DNA of 64,000 bases from Thermococcus sp. 4557 (GCF_000221185.1 NC_015865.1:1364001-1428000); one strand, 5' to 3'. Shown: positions 8,543-16,802, counted from the stretch's first letter. The notes: a model not told the origin generated them from the sequence alone. Translations and numbers: made by a program.

Positions 8543-8575
8543 AAGGGTTATATACTTTTCTTTCCAGTGGAGCGG
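8543..8575 (-). promoter_or_regulatory. radA promoter with palindrome TCCACTGGAAAG
   Basis: Reading the minus strand, CTCCACTGGAAAG is followed directly by the BRE/TATA segment AAAAGTATATAACCC. The TATA box is centred near 8550, placing initiation about 25 bases before the radA start region. The palindrome sits in the same place relative to TATA as at mtnP. Confidence 0.6.
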
Positions 8576-8685
8576 AGGACAAAGGTGCCGGATATCGGGA
8601 GATATTGCAAATCCGCACCCTTGTGGGGCAGTTTTGGCTGGAGTCAAACCCACACCCCGCCGGCAAGGACGGTGGGGCAACACCA

Positions 8686-9702
8686 TCACCTTTTTCCACT
8701 GGAAGAGCCGGGCTTTATGACGATCAGTTTGGATCCTTCGGGAATCTTCTCTTCCAGTGCAGGGTTGAGAACGGGCTTTTCCTTGTAGTAACCGAGAAGG
8801 AAGTAGCCCTCCTCGTGGAGGCGCTTCATGGCCTCGACGTAGGGGACGCCCCACAGGTCTCCCCGCTCCAGAACGGAGATATCGTAGCCTCCGGAGGCCG
8901 TGGTAAGGTCGTCTATGACGTCCACAACCTCTGGCTCGAAAACGGAGCTTGCGAGAAGTCTTCCGGCAAGGCTCCTGCTGAGTATCACCCTGTCGGCCCC
9001 GGCCCCCTTGAGCAGCTCCAGGCTCTCCCCGCGGAGGGCCTCGACGAAGACCTTCGCTTTGGACATGCGCTTCACCATGAGGGTCGTGAAGACGGACTTC
9101 GAGTCGTCCTCAAGGGCGAGGATGACGTAGGATGCCTCCCTCACGTGGGCGCGCTCAAGGGTCTCTGGATTCGTGGGGTCGCCGATGAGGACCTCCACTT
9201 CCTCTGGAAGCTCAACCTTCTTCCGCTCGCTCTCGTCGGGAAAGACCACCACTATAGGCCTCATCTCTATCTCTCCACTGGAAATCGCGGACATGAGCTC
9301 ACCCACGCAGCTGGGTATGCTGCTCCCGCGGCCGATTATCACGTAGTGTCCAGAATACCTAACGCTGTGCATGCCCATCATCCTCCTCAGAGACGATGAA
9401 ATGAAGTATTCAGCCAGAATGGAAACAAGGGCAGTAAAAGTCGAGATTCCGGCAACGGCAGCGACCATGGCCACGGCGCGGCCAGCCTCGGTCTGGGGCG
9501 TTATATCCCCATAGCCGATTGTGGCCATCGTTATGATCGCCCAGTAAAAAGCCGTGTAGAAGCCCACGTTCTCAAAGTACATGAACAGGAAAGCAAAAAT
9601 AACCGCCAGCAGGAGTACAAGCGCCGCTATTTGGAGCAGCCTGTTCCTGCTGACCTTGACCTTCATCCTGAGAAGCCTTCGCACGAGCGGTACCGGGATC
9701 AT
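8686..9702 (-). CDS. K+ channel with RCK/TrkA-N domain (MthK type)
   Basis: 338 residues. Two membrane helices (about 22-42 and 75-100) flank a pore loop with the potassium selectivity filter TIGYGD (61-66). A cytoplasmic RCK domain follows from about residue 118, starting HYVIIGRGSSIPSCVGEL with a Rossmann-type nucleotide loop, and ends with a TrkA-C-like region (LWGVPYVEAMKRL). This is the MthK-like architecture of ligand-gated potassium channels. The last codons (GSSSGKR) are written by an ORB-like sequence, TTCCAGTGGAAAAAGG, and another TTTCCAGTGGA lies within the gene near 9273. Confidence 0.9.
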   Translation of the reverse strand: MIPVPLVRRLLRMKVKVSRNRLLQIAALVLLLAVIFAFLFMYFENVGFYTAFYWAIITMATIGYGDITPQTEAGRAVAMVAAVAGISTFTALVSILAEYFISSSLRRMMGMHSVRYSGHYVIIGRGSSIPSCVGELMSAISSGEIEMRPIVVVFPDESERKKVELPEEVEVLIGDPTNPETLERAHVREASYVILALEDDSKSVFTTLMVKRMSKAKVFVEALRGESLELLKGAGADRVILSRSLAGRLLASSVFEPEVVDVIDDLTTASGGYDISVLERGDLWGVPYVEAMKRLHEEGYFLLGYYKEKPVLNPALEEKIPEGSKLIVIKPGSSSGKR

Positions 9703-9773
9703 GGTATAAGCTAAAGTGGGGGTTTTAAAAAACTATCATCACTGCCCTTGGAAGTCCACGGATGGAGCATTTT

Positions 9774-9797
9774 TTCCAGTGGAAACAAAGGTCTTTT
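9774..9797 (+). promoter_or_regulatory. ORB element 1
   Basis: TTCCAGTGGAAACAAAGG matches the archaeal ORB pattern (dyad TTCCANTGGAAAC followed by A/G-rich tail). It faces ORB element 2, which lies about 25 bases to the right in inverted orientation. Confidence 0.75.
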
Positions 9798-9810
9798 TCG
9801 ATGGCCATCT

Positions 9811-9844
9811 GAAAGACCCCCCAGAGTTTTATTTCCACTGGAAC
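9811..9844 (-). promoter_or_regulatory. ORB element 2 (inverted)
   Basis: On the minus strand TTCCAGTGGAAATAAAAC is followed by TCTGGGGGG, giving both the dyad and the G-string of a long ORB. Together with element 1 it forms a head-to-head pair. Confidence 0.8.
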
Positions 9845-10095
9845 CCAGTTTTGGAGATGGACGGTTTTCCTGGCAGGAATTACGAAAAGATGGGCTTATA
9901 AACCACATTACAAATGTGAGATTATCATGTTTTAAACCAATTGGGAGTTGATATGGATTCATGTTCATTACTATTCCATATCTACAGTTTTTTATGAACA
10001 TTGTTCATGAAAATCTATAAATACCAGAAATTGAAAAGAAGACGGGAGAGTTTTCACCATTTCAAAAAGAAAAACTGGGAGTAGCCAAAACCGGG

Positions 10096-10123
10096 TTCCA
10101 CAGGAAACGAAACTCCCTGGGGG
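10096..10123 (+). promoter_or_regulatory. ORB element 3
   Basis: TTCCACAGGAAACGAAAC followed by TCCCTGGGGG: a full-length ORB with dyad and G-string, directly followed by the AT-rich run GTATAATACTGTTAAATTTT, a good candidate unwinding element. Confidence 0.8.
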
Positions 10124-10302
10124 TATAATACTGTTAAATTTTTGATATTTGTTAAGCACTATTGTTAACCTGTGTTGTCGTTTTATGCTCGTTGATGTAC
10201 TGTTTTTTGTGCACATTTATGTGCATTCACCTTTCAGTGGAAGTGCCCATTTGAATGCATCTGGTCGTTTACAAACATAAAATTTTGAAGAACATTGCTG
10301 TT

Positions 10303-10367
10303 CATCCACCTCTTCCGCTTCCTGTGGAGGGCGCTGGTTCCGGTGTAACACGTCCATTTCCACTGTA
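10303..10367 (-). promoter_or_regulatory. Degenerate inverted ORBs
   Basis: Minus-strand TCCACAGGAAGCGGAAGAGG (10303-10330 area) and TTACAGTGGAAATGGACG (about 10349-10366) resemble ORBs. A further degenerate plus-strand copy, TTTCAGTGGAAGTGCCC, lies at 10232-10248. With element 3 they bracket the AT-rich segment. Confidence 0.5.
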
Positions 10368-10410
10368 AGATTAATTAACCTAAGTCGCGTACTATATTTC
10401 GGTGATCCCT

Positions 10411-11034
10411 ATGGATGATATAGAGGCCCGGGTTCTCGGGTGGCTGAAAGCTGGTGATGATGCCGCGGAAGACATAGTGGACCTCCCCTGGTCCGTTAAG
10501 GAAATTCAGCCCAACACATACGTGGCTGAACACCCAAGGATGCCCTTCTCGCTCCTGGTGGTCTTCTCCGAGGGCTTCATTCATCTCCTGGTTCCGCTGG
10601 GGCTGGAGACCTTCTCGATGACAAACGACGATAAGCTCAAGATCTACCACACCCTCCTCCGCCTCAACGACCAGGTGAACATGATGAAGTTCACCCTGTC
10701 TGGAATGAACGACGATGTGTACCTCCGCGTTGACTTGGATAAGAAGACCCTCGGAAAGGAGGAGTTCAACGACGCCCTGACCGCACTCCTGATAGGGCTC
10801 CTCTCCTCCGTCTCCGCGTTGGGTCTCGAGGAGGCGTTCGCCCAGGAGATATTCGATCGTATAGTGAGCATGGTCGTGGACAGGGTTGATAAGGGTGCCA
10901 GCAGGGAGGAGCTGATGAAGTTCTTGACCGTTAAGGTTGGCATGACCGTTGAGGATGCGAAAAACCTCCTTGATGAGGTTTTTGCCGCGAAGCGCTCCCT
11001 TGGGGGTCACGAAAAGGACGTTGGGTACTTCTGA
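10411..11034 (+). CDS. Origin-linked protein of unknown function, paralog A
   Basis: 207-residue acidic soluble protein beginning MDDIEARVLGWLKAGDDAAE. The N-terminal half alternates strands and helices (TYVAEHPRMPFSLLVVFSEGF) in a manner reminiscent of YbjN/secretion-chaperone-like folds. The C-terminal half is helical. No catalytic motif is seen. I start at ATG 10411 because GGTGATCCCT precedes it and the paralog at 11274 begins with the same 26 bases. Located between the putative origin and orc1/cdc6, transcribed toward cdc6. A T-rich run at 11041-11055 and 11071-11078 probably terminates it. Confidence 0.75.
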   Translation: MDDIEARVLGWLKAGDDAAEDIVDLPWSVKEIQPNTYVAEHPRMPFSLLVVFSEGFIHLLVPLGLETFSMTNDDKLKIYHTLLRLNDQVNMMKFTLSGMNDDVYLRVDLDKKTLGKEEFNDALTALLIGLLSSVSALGLEEAFAQEIFDRIVSMVVDRVDKGASREELMKFLTVKVGMTVEDAKNLLDEVFAAKRSLGGHEKDVGYF

Positions 11035-11273
11035 GCCGCAGCTTTTCCTTTTTCTTTCGGATCTCGTTCTTTTTTTATGACGTGTGCGAGGGGGTCAGTT
11101 CCTTTTTCTGGCTCCACTTACGGCTGCGTCGTAAGGTGTTCGGATGGATTCTCCATGGAATGTATTCATCTGTGCGCTTTTTGAACACAGTGGGTTCGAC
11201 ATCTTTGTTTGAAAGTTCTGGGTAGAAACCCTTATTAACACCTTTAGGTTTAACCTCACTGAGGTGATCTGTT
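11035..11273. other. Spacer between the two origin-linked paralogs
   Basis: Contains two T-rich terminator-like runs near 11041-11078 and, at the right end, a promoter-like CCTTATTAACACC (about 11230-11242) upstream of paralog B. No clear ORB was found here. Confidence 0.4.
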
Positions 11274-11885
11274 ATGGATGATATAGAGGCCCGGGTTCTT
11301 GAGTGGCTTAGGTCCGGTAGTGAGGACGCTGAAGATATCGTGGATCTTCCGTGGAACGTCAGCGAGATTGGTGAGGCCACCTACGTGGCGGAACACCCCA
11401 AGATGCCGTTTACCCTTGTGGTCGCGTTCTCTGATGAGTTCGTTCATCTCGTGATTCCCACCAGCCTTGAGACGTACGGCATGGACGAGGCTGACAAGCT
11501 CTATGTGTACCACACGCTTCTGGAGCTTAACGATAGGATTCACATGATGAAGTTCAGCCTGGGAAGGCCCAACGACGTCGTCAACATCCGCGTTGACTTG
11601 GACAAGAAGACCCTTGGAAAGGATGAATTCAACGACGCCCTAACTGCCCTGGCGATAGGACTTCTGTCCGGCGTGGAGGCGCTGGGTCTTGAGGAGGAAT
11701 TCGTGGAGCGGGTCTTTGACCGCATACTCTACATGCTCCTCGAGAGGATAAAGAAGGGATACACCTACGACCAGCTCCTGGAGTTCATGACGGTTAAAGT
11801 TGGACTCGACGAAGCGGGGGCGAAGAAGCTTCTGGATTCCGTTCTTGAGGCCACGCAAGAAAAAACTGGGCCTGAAGGGGCGTGA
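11274..11885 (+). CDS. Origin-linked protein of unknown function, paralog B
   Basis: 203-residue tandem paralog of the preceding gene. The two proteins align end to end: EARVLxWL, EDIVDLPW, TYVAEHPxMPF, LDKKTLGKxEFNDALTAL, then FDRI and the terminal FxTVKVG segment. Start ATG 11274 follows GAGGTGATCTGTT. Weak YbjN-like character; function unknown. Conserved duplication directly beside an origin suggests a role linked to replication or simply local duplication; sequence alone cannot decide. Confidence 0.75.
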   Translation: MDDIEARVLEWLRSGSEDAEDIVDLPWNVSEIGEATYVAEHPKMPFTLVVAFSDEFVHLVIPTSLETYGMDEADKLYVYHTLLELNDRIHMMKFSLGRPNDVVNIRVDLDKKTLGKDEFNDALTALAIGLLSGVEALGLEEEFVERVFDRILYMLLERIKKGYTYDQLLEFMTVKVGLDEAGAKKLLDSVLEATQEKTGPEGA

Positions 11886-12164
11886 CGCTGGCTTATTTTC
11901 TTTGATTATCTCTTCTGTTTTCTCACCTTCTTTTTACATCCCCCTGTTCAACAACGCATATAAACCCTTGACCTCGAATATCTATGCTTTCCTCTGCATC
12001 CAGTGCTTCCTCTGGAACGAGTGTCTGATGTTCAAAATATAAATAACACTCTGGGAAAATAGCCAAAATACTGTCTTAAAACTGTCTTATTGGCAAAATC
12101 ACATAGTTAAGTTCGTACAATAATCCGCAACCGGCCTGGATTTCCATTGGAATAGGTGGTGGGC
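11886..12164. promoter_or_regulatory. orc1/cdc6 upstream region with ORB-like sites
   Basis: T-rich terminator-like DNA (11891-11936) is followed by TTCCTCTGGAACGAG (12007-12021), a TATA box (CAAAATATAAATAAC, about 12033-12047), a direct repeat of ACTGTCTTA (12071-12090 area) and TTCCATTGGAATAGG (12142-12156). The last overlaps the ribosome binding site. The two ORB-like sites bracket AT-rich DNA, so this may be a second origin module or an autoregulatory site for Orc1/Cdc6. Confidence 0.5.
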
Positions 12165-13412
12165 ATGGACGACAATTACCTTGATTCAATCTTCGAGAAG
12201 TACCTTCACGCCAAGAAGATATTCAAGAATAAAGAGGTCCTCAGACACAGCTATACCCCCAAGGAGCTCCCCCACAGGCGCGAGCAGATTGAGGAGCTGG
12301 CTCATATTCTGGTTCCCGTCCTACGCGGCGAGACGCCCTCGAACGTTTTTGTGTACGGGAAGACGGGAACGGGTAAGACGGTTACCATAAAATTCGTTAC
12401 CGACGAGCTGAAGAGGATATCCGATAAGTATGAGATTCCCGTGGACGTTATCTACATCAATTGCGAGATAGTGGACACCCAGTACCGCGTTCTGGCGAAC
12501 ATCGTGAACCACTTCAAGAACGAGAGCGGCGTTGAGGTCCCCCTCGTTGGTTGGCCCACCGATGAGGTTTACGCACGGCTTAAGGAGGTAATCGACGCCC
12601 GTGAGCGCTTCGTCATAATAGTTCTGGACGAGATTGACAAGCTAATCAAAAAGAGCGGCGATGATATACTCTACTCCCTCACGAGGATAAACACCGAGCT
12701 GGGCCTTGCGAAGGTGAGCATCATAGGCATCTCAAACGACCTCAAATTCAAGGAATACCTCGATGCGCGCGTCCTCTCAAGTCTGAGCGAGGAGGAGGTT
12801 GTTTTTCCGCCCTACGATGCCAACCAGCTCAGGGATATTCTGATGCAGCGTGCCGGCGACGCGTTCAACGAGGGTGTTCTCGACGACGGCGTCGTGCCCC
12901 TGTGTGCCGCCCTGGCCGCGAGGGAGCACGGCGACGCGAGGAGGGCCCTCGATCTGCTCCGCGTTGCTGGGGAGATAGCCGAGCGCGAGGGGGCGAGCAA
13001 GGTAACCGAGCGCCATGTCTGGAAGGCCCAGGAGAAGATAGAGCAGGACACCATGGAGGAGGTCATAAAGACCCTTCCGCTCCACTCGAAGGTTCTGCTC
13101 TACGCGATAGTCCTCCTGGACGAGAACGGCGAACTGCCCGCGAACACGGGCGACGTTTACTCCGTCTACATGTCCCTCTGCGACCACATCGACCTCGAAC
13201 CCCTCACCCAGAGGCGCGTGAGCGACCTGATAAACGAGCTCGACATGCTCGGCATCATCAACGCCAAGGTCGTCAGCAAGGGTCGCTACGGCAGGACGAA
13301 GGAGATAAGGCTCAACGTAACACCTTATAAGGTCAAGAACATATACAGACACGATTCCCAGCTCCAGACCATGCTGACGGTGAGCATGTCCCGCCAGAGG
13401 AGGCTGCTCTGA
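12165..13412 (+). CDS. cdc6: Origin recognition / initiator ATPase Orc1/Cdc6
   Basis: 415-residue AAA+ initiator that binds ORB elements and loads MCM. Walker A is VYGKTGTGKT (about residues 63-72), Walker B VIIVLDEIDKL (about 148-158), sensor 1 SIIGISNDLKF. A C-terminal winged-helix domain (LHSKVLLYAIVLL, TQRRVSDLINELDMLGII) reads the ORB dyad. ATG 12165 is preceded by GGTGGTGGGC; a GTG 9 bases earlier is less likely. Overlaps the DP1 start by one base (TGATG), so translational coupling with DP1 is likely. Confidence 0.96.
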   Translation: MDDNYLDSIFEKYLHAKKIFKNKEVLRHSYTPKELPHRREQIEELAHILVPVLRGETPSNVFVYGKTGTGKTVTIKFVTDELKRISDKYEIPVDVIYINCEIVDTQYRVLANIVNHFKNESGVEVPLVGWPTDEVYARLKEVIDARERFVIIVLDEIDKLIKKSGDDILYSLTRINTELGLAKVSIIGISNDLKFKEYLDARVLSSLSEEEVVFPPYDANQLRDILMQRAGDAFNEGVLDDGVVPLCAALAAREHGDARRALDLLRVAGEIAEREGASKVTERHVWKAQEKIEQDTMEEVIKTLPLHSKVLLYAIVLLDENGELPANTGDVYSVYMSLCDHIDLEPLTQRRVSDLINELDMLGIINAKVVSKGRYGRTKEIRLNVTPYKVKNIYRHDSQLQTMLTVSMSRQRRLL

Positions 13413-15559
13413 TGGGTTTGATCGAGGATTTAATGGCCAATCGCTATCTAATCACCCCTTCAGCTTACTACCTTCTCGTGGATAGCTACAAGAAGGACTT
13501 CACCCTCGCCGAGCTGATAAAGTTCGCCCGCGCCAGGGGCACGTTTGTCATAGACTCCGCCATTGCGAAGGAGTTCCTCAGCATGAAGGCCCCCGCTCCA
13601 CTGGAACCCACCGCCGGCGAGGGTTCCCCCGAGCGCCGCGAGGTTGCCGAGGAAATCCCTCTCGAATCTGGGGGAACCGGCGAACTGTCGGAGGAATCAC
13701 CTGATTTTGCCGAAAATACTTCTGACGCGGCTCCTGTTGCCGAATCCGCCGATATGATTAGTCCTCCTGAAGAAGCGTCATCAACCTATATTTCTACTGG
13801 AACTCCCATTGACTCCGTGGTGGAAACTGCCTCTTTTGGTGAATCTGAGCAAGAAGAACCCGGCTATTCTGAAGGGGGGAGTTTCATTTCCACTGGAACT
13901 CCGTCCCCCGAGGGTGATGGCGGGGCGTCGGTCGAGGAAAACGTGTCCTCCGAGACCCCAGACGGGGAGGCTTCCCCCGAGACGTTTCCTGTGGAGAACG
14001 GTGCTGTGTCGCGGTCTGAGCCCGCCGCAGAGGGTCCAGCCCTGCCCAGTGGCTCTGCATTCCCCGAAAACGGAAACGGCTACGCCGACGATGAATCCTA
14101 CTACTCCGACGAGAACGGGAACGGTGTGAAGCCCAAGATAGTTTACGGTGACTACGGGGTGCCGATAGCCTACGTCGGCGAGGAGGTTCCCGAGGAGAAG
14201 AGCTACTCGACGTATGCGGATGTTGTTATAGCGCCCAGGGAGGGCTTCCACTACCGCGCGAGGGAGATAAAAGACGACTGGGAGCTCGTCTTCGACGTCA
14301 AGAACGTGAAGTTCGAGGTTCCCAAGGTTAAGAGCGCCGCCAGCAAGGAGGGCGAGATAATCGTCAAGGTGTACTCGGACTACTTCAAGAGCCGGCTGAG
14401 GAAGATGCGCAGAATCCTCCGCGAGAACCCCGAGCTCGGCAGCGTCATAGACATAGGGAAGCTGGGCTACGTTGGAGGGGACGAGGAGGTAACAATCATC
14501 GGCCTCATCAACAGCAAGCGCGAGACTGCCAAGGGCTACATGTTCGAGGTCGAGGACAGCACCGGGATAATCAAGGTCTTCATAAACCGCAACAACGAGG
14601 AGAGCAAGAAGTTCTTCCAGATAATGCCTGACTCCGTTGTAGCCTTCCGCGGCCGCTACTCTGGGAGGGGCATATTCTTCGCCAACAGGATCTACCTCCC
14701 GGACGTTCCGAAGTTCAAGCGCGACAAGCCCCCGCTCGAGGAGAAGGTTTACGCCATCCTCCTCAGCGACATCCACGTGGGAAGCAACAAGTTCTGCGAG
14801 AAGGCCTTTGAGCGCTTCCTCGAGTGGCTCAACGGTGAGGTGAACAACCGCGCCGAGGAGGAGCTCGTGAGCAGGATAAAGTACATGATAATCGCCGGCG
14901 ATGTCGTCGATGGAATCGGCATCTACCCCGGCCAGTACAACGAGCTGGAGATTCCGGACATCTTCGACCAGTACGAGGCCCTGGCGAACCTCCTCCGCAA
15001 CGTGCCCGATCACATAACCATGTTCATAGGCCCGGGCAACCACGACGCCGCCAGAACCGCCCTCCCCCAGCCGGGGTTCTACGATGAGTACGCCAGGCCC
15101 CTCAAGAAGCTCAAGAACGCCGTCATGATAAGCAACCCTGCCGTCGTGAGGCTTCACGGACGCGACTTTCTCATTGCCCACGGGCGCGGCATAGAGGACG
15201 TCGTCAGCTTCATCCCGAACAGGAGCCACCACAGGCCCGCCGAGGCCATGCTCGACCTGCTCAAACTCCGCCACCTTGCGCCGACCTTCGGGGAAAAGGT
15301 GCCAGTCGCACCGGACTCGGAGGATACCCTCGTTATAGAATCCGTTCCCGACCTCTTCCAGGCAGGTCACGTCCACGTTATGGAGTACAAGATGTACAAC
15401 GGCGTTTTTCTGATAAACACCGGAACCTGGCAGGCCCAGACGGAGTTCCAGAAGATGGTGAACATCATGCCGACACCCGCCAGGGTGCCCATAATAGACG
15501 TCGAAACCGCCCGCCTGAGGGCCGTTGTGAGGTTTGACGAGTACTGTGAGGGGGTTTGA
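13412..15559 (+). CDS. polB: DNA polymerase II (family D) small subunit DP1
   Basis: 715 residues. An N-terminal helical region (1-60) is followed by a long low-complexity, acidic, Ser/Thr/Gly/Pro-rich linker (about 60-235). An OB-fold follows (about 355-400, VTIIGLINSKRETAKGYMFE), then a calcineurin/Mre11-like phosphoesterase giving 3'-5' exonuclease activity: SDIHVGSNKF (about 450), AGDVVDGIG (about 495), GPGNHDAA (about 541), HGRG (about 589), GHVHV (about 651). The linker DNA contains three ORB-like sequences (near 13600, 13795, 13888). In other Thermococcales DP1 and DP2 are adjacent; here another gene intervenes. Confidence 0.96.
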   Translation: MGLIEDLMANRYLITPSAYYLLVDSYKKDFTLAELIKFARARGTFVIDSAIAKEFLSMKAPAPLEPTAGEGSPERREVAEEIPLESGGTGELSEESPDFAENTSDAAPVAESADMISPPEEASSTYISTGTPIDSVVETASFGESEQEEPGYSEGGSFISTGTPSPEGDGGASVEENVSSETPDGEASPETFPVENGAVSRSEPAAEGPALPSGSAFPENGNGYADDESYYSDENGNGVKPKIVYGDYGVPIAYVGEEVPEEKSYSTYADVVIAPREGFHYRAREIKDDWELVFDVKNVKFEVPKVKSAASKEGEIIVKVYSDYFKSRLRKMRRILRENPELGSVIDIGKLGYVGGDEEVTIIGLINSKRETAKGYMFEVEDSTGIIKVFINRNNEESKKFFQIMPDSVVAFRGRYSGRGIFFANRIYLPDVPKFKRDKPPLEEKVYAILLSDIHVGSNKFCEKAFERFLEWLNGEVNNRAEEELVSRIKYMIIAGDVVDGIGIYPGQYNELEIPDIFDQYEALANLLRNVPDHITMFIGPGNHDAARTALPQPGFYDEYARPLKKLKNAVMISNPAVVRLHGRDFLIAHGRGIEDVVSFIPNRSHHRPAEAMLDLLKLRHLAPTFGEKVPVAPDSEDTLVIESVPDLFQAGHVHVMEYKMYNGVFLINTGTWQAQTEFQKMVNIMPTPARVPIIDVETARLRAVVRFDEYCEGV

Positions 15560-15561
15560 AG

Positions 15562-16650
15562 ATGTACTGGCTTTTTGGTTCTGATGAAGATATCCTTACG
15601 CTCGTGGGCAGGCGTGGTTCGTTCCTTAGTCGAATTGGGGTTGCTGTTGGTATTAGGGACTCAGATTACCCTATATTTAGGGAGCTGTACTACGAGTTCA
15701 TGGATCGTTTCAAGTCCATCTATGGCATCAATACTCCACGGAGGGTTTTTGCGTCTGTGGATGTTAGGGGAGCTTTGATTGAAGGGTCTGAGTTGAGAGA
15801 GTATATGCTTTTTTTGAGGGATTTTGTTAATGATGTTGTAAACGCCTCAAATCTCTACGTCAACTTTGTTTTTGCATCATTTGGAAAGTCGAGGATATCT
15901 CTTCCTGGAAAGGAAAAGCCAGTAAGCGTGAAAACGTTTATTGAGAGCACTCTTAAATCTTATTTTGCATATATTCCCGTGTGGGCTGTCGTCCATCGGA
16001 CTGGAATTAAAGGTGCTAGGATATATGTGGATGCTTTTTCAACATCCCCTGAAACTCCGGCGTGGAGGGAGTTGTACGGAAACAACGATGTCTATGTAGT
16101 TCCAAACGGGGATAAGGTCAATTTGCTTATATCTACTTCAGATTTACTGTTAGGTTACATTGGAACGATAATAAAGCTACGGAACAAAAAACCTGATCTT
16201 ACTGAGTTGAAATCCTATCTCAAACCATTTGGATTCGACAATGAGAGATTTAGAGTCTATCACATTGGAAGCAGGGATTTGGGTTATATCATTTATGAAG
16301 ACCCATCAGTTAAATTAAACCCCTTACATCACCGTCCCTCGCCAATAGTATACTTGGTTCCTGAGCTTTCCCCAGTAGGACTGTTATCTGGGAAGGATGA
16401 GAAAAAGCTTATTGAGGCATCGCCGGTTTATGAGTATGTCCTCAGATACGTTGAAGAGAGCGAAGGATCCCTCAAGATTCTCTCTTTTACCGAGGATTTC
16501 AAGCACCTCTCAGCGGGAGGGGTCATGGTATCCTTGGGTGAACATGGGAAGCGGATAGCTGAATATCTGCGCCTTCTGGGTTTTCCCCTTGAGCATCTTA
16601 GCGCCCGAGAACTTATATCTCTTTATGGGGGTGATTCTTCTGATGAATAG
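15562..16650 (+). CDS. Protein of unknown function inserted between DP1 and DP2
   Basis: 362-residue soluble protein, not recognised. It starts at ATG 15562 after GAGGGGG, three bases beyond the DP1 stop. Visible features: a first beta-alpha region (RVFASVDVRGALIEGSELREY), strands YVNFVFASF and GARIYVDAF, and VNLLISTSDLLLGYIG. That strand order with a late Asp-containing helix is faintly like DUF3800/RNase-H-like proteins, but this is a guess. Codon use is clearly more AT-rich than DP1 and DP2 (for example runs such as TTTTTTTGAGGGATTTTG), a sign of later acquisition. No transposase or direct repeats were seen around it. Confidence 0.7.
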   Translation: MYWLFGSDEDILTLVGRRGSFLSRIGVAVGIRDSDYPIFRELYYEFMDRFKSIYGINTPRRVFASVDVRGALIEGSELREYMLFLRDFVNDVVNASNLYVNFVFASFGKSRISLPGKEKPVSVKTFIESTLKSYFAYIPVWAVVHRTGIKGARIYVDAFSTSPETPAWRELYGNNDVYVVPNGDKVNLLISTSDLLLGYIGTIIKLRNKKPDLTELKSYLKPFGFDNERFRVYHIGSRDLGYIIYEDPSVKLNPLHHRPSPIVYLVPELSPVGLLSGKDEKKLIEASPVYEYVLRYVEESEGSLKILSFTEDFKHLSAGGVMVSLGEHGKRIAEYLRLLGFPLEHLSARELISLYGGDSSDE

Positions 16651-16680
16651 CTTTCATTTTCGAAAGGTTTTTATTCAGAG

Positions 16681-16727
16681 ACATATAATATTAAAGTGGA
16701 GGTACCGCCAGACTAGGCGGTATCTCC
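16681..16727 (+). promoter_or_regulatory. Promoter-like TATA followed by a strong hairpin upstream of DP2
   Basis: ACATATAATATT (16681-16692) resembles a TATA box. It is followed by GGAGGTACCGCC, six bases, then GGCGGTATCTCC (16698-16727), a 12-base stem with one G-T pair. It could be an RNA structure at the start of a DP2 transcript, a terminator for the inserted gene, or the scar of an element. Confidence 0.5.
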
Positions 16728-16802
16728 TTGGCCGACTTATGCAGTATGTCACTTTTTATTTCATCATTTTAAACATTGGACTGTTTTATGAGGTGGGTTC
16801 TC

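Larger units (their letters stand above)
9703..10410. other. oriC: Probable replication origin (oriC) region
   Basis: A gene-free 0.7 kb stretch holding several Orc1/Cdc6 origin recognition box (ORB) sequences in both orientations around very AT-rich DNA (notably 9890-10080 and 10125-10230). It also has short inverted repeats: ATGAAC-ATT-GTTCAT at 9994-10008 and TGCACA-TTTA-TGTGCA near 10210-10225. It lies about 1.8 kb from orc1/cdc6, and genes on both sides are transcribed away from it. A promoter for the next gene (GATTAATTAACC, about 10368-10380) lies at its right end. Location is inferred from motifs and synteny logic, not from skew computation. Confidence 0.75.

Noticed and set aside
12156-12164. 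GTG start for orc1/cdc6 upstream of ATG 12165
   Set aside because: The GTGs form the ribosome binding site GGTGGTGGGC; ATG at the right spacing follows.
13781-15376. 531-codon open frame on the minus strand across DP1
   Set aside because: Shadow of the high-GC DP1 coding sequence. No ribosome site, no domain, and DP1 is certain on the other strand.
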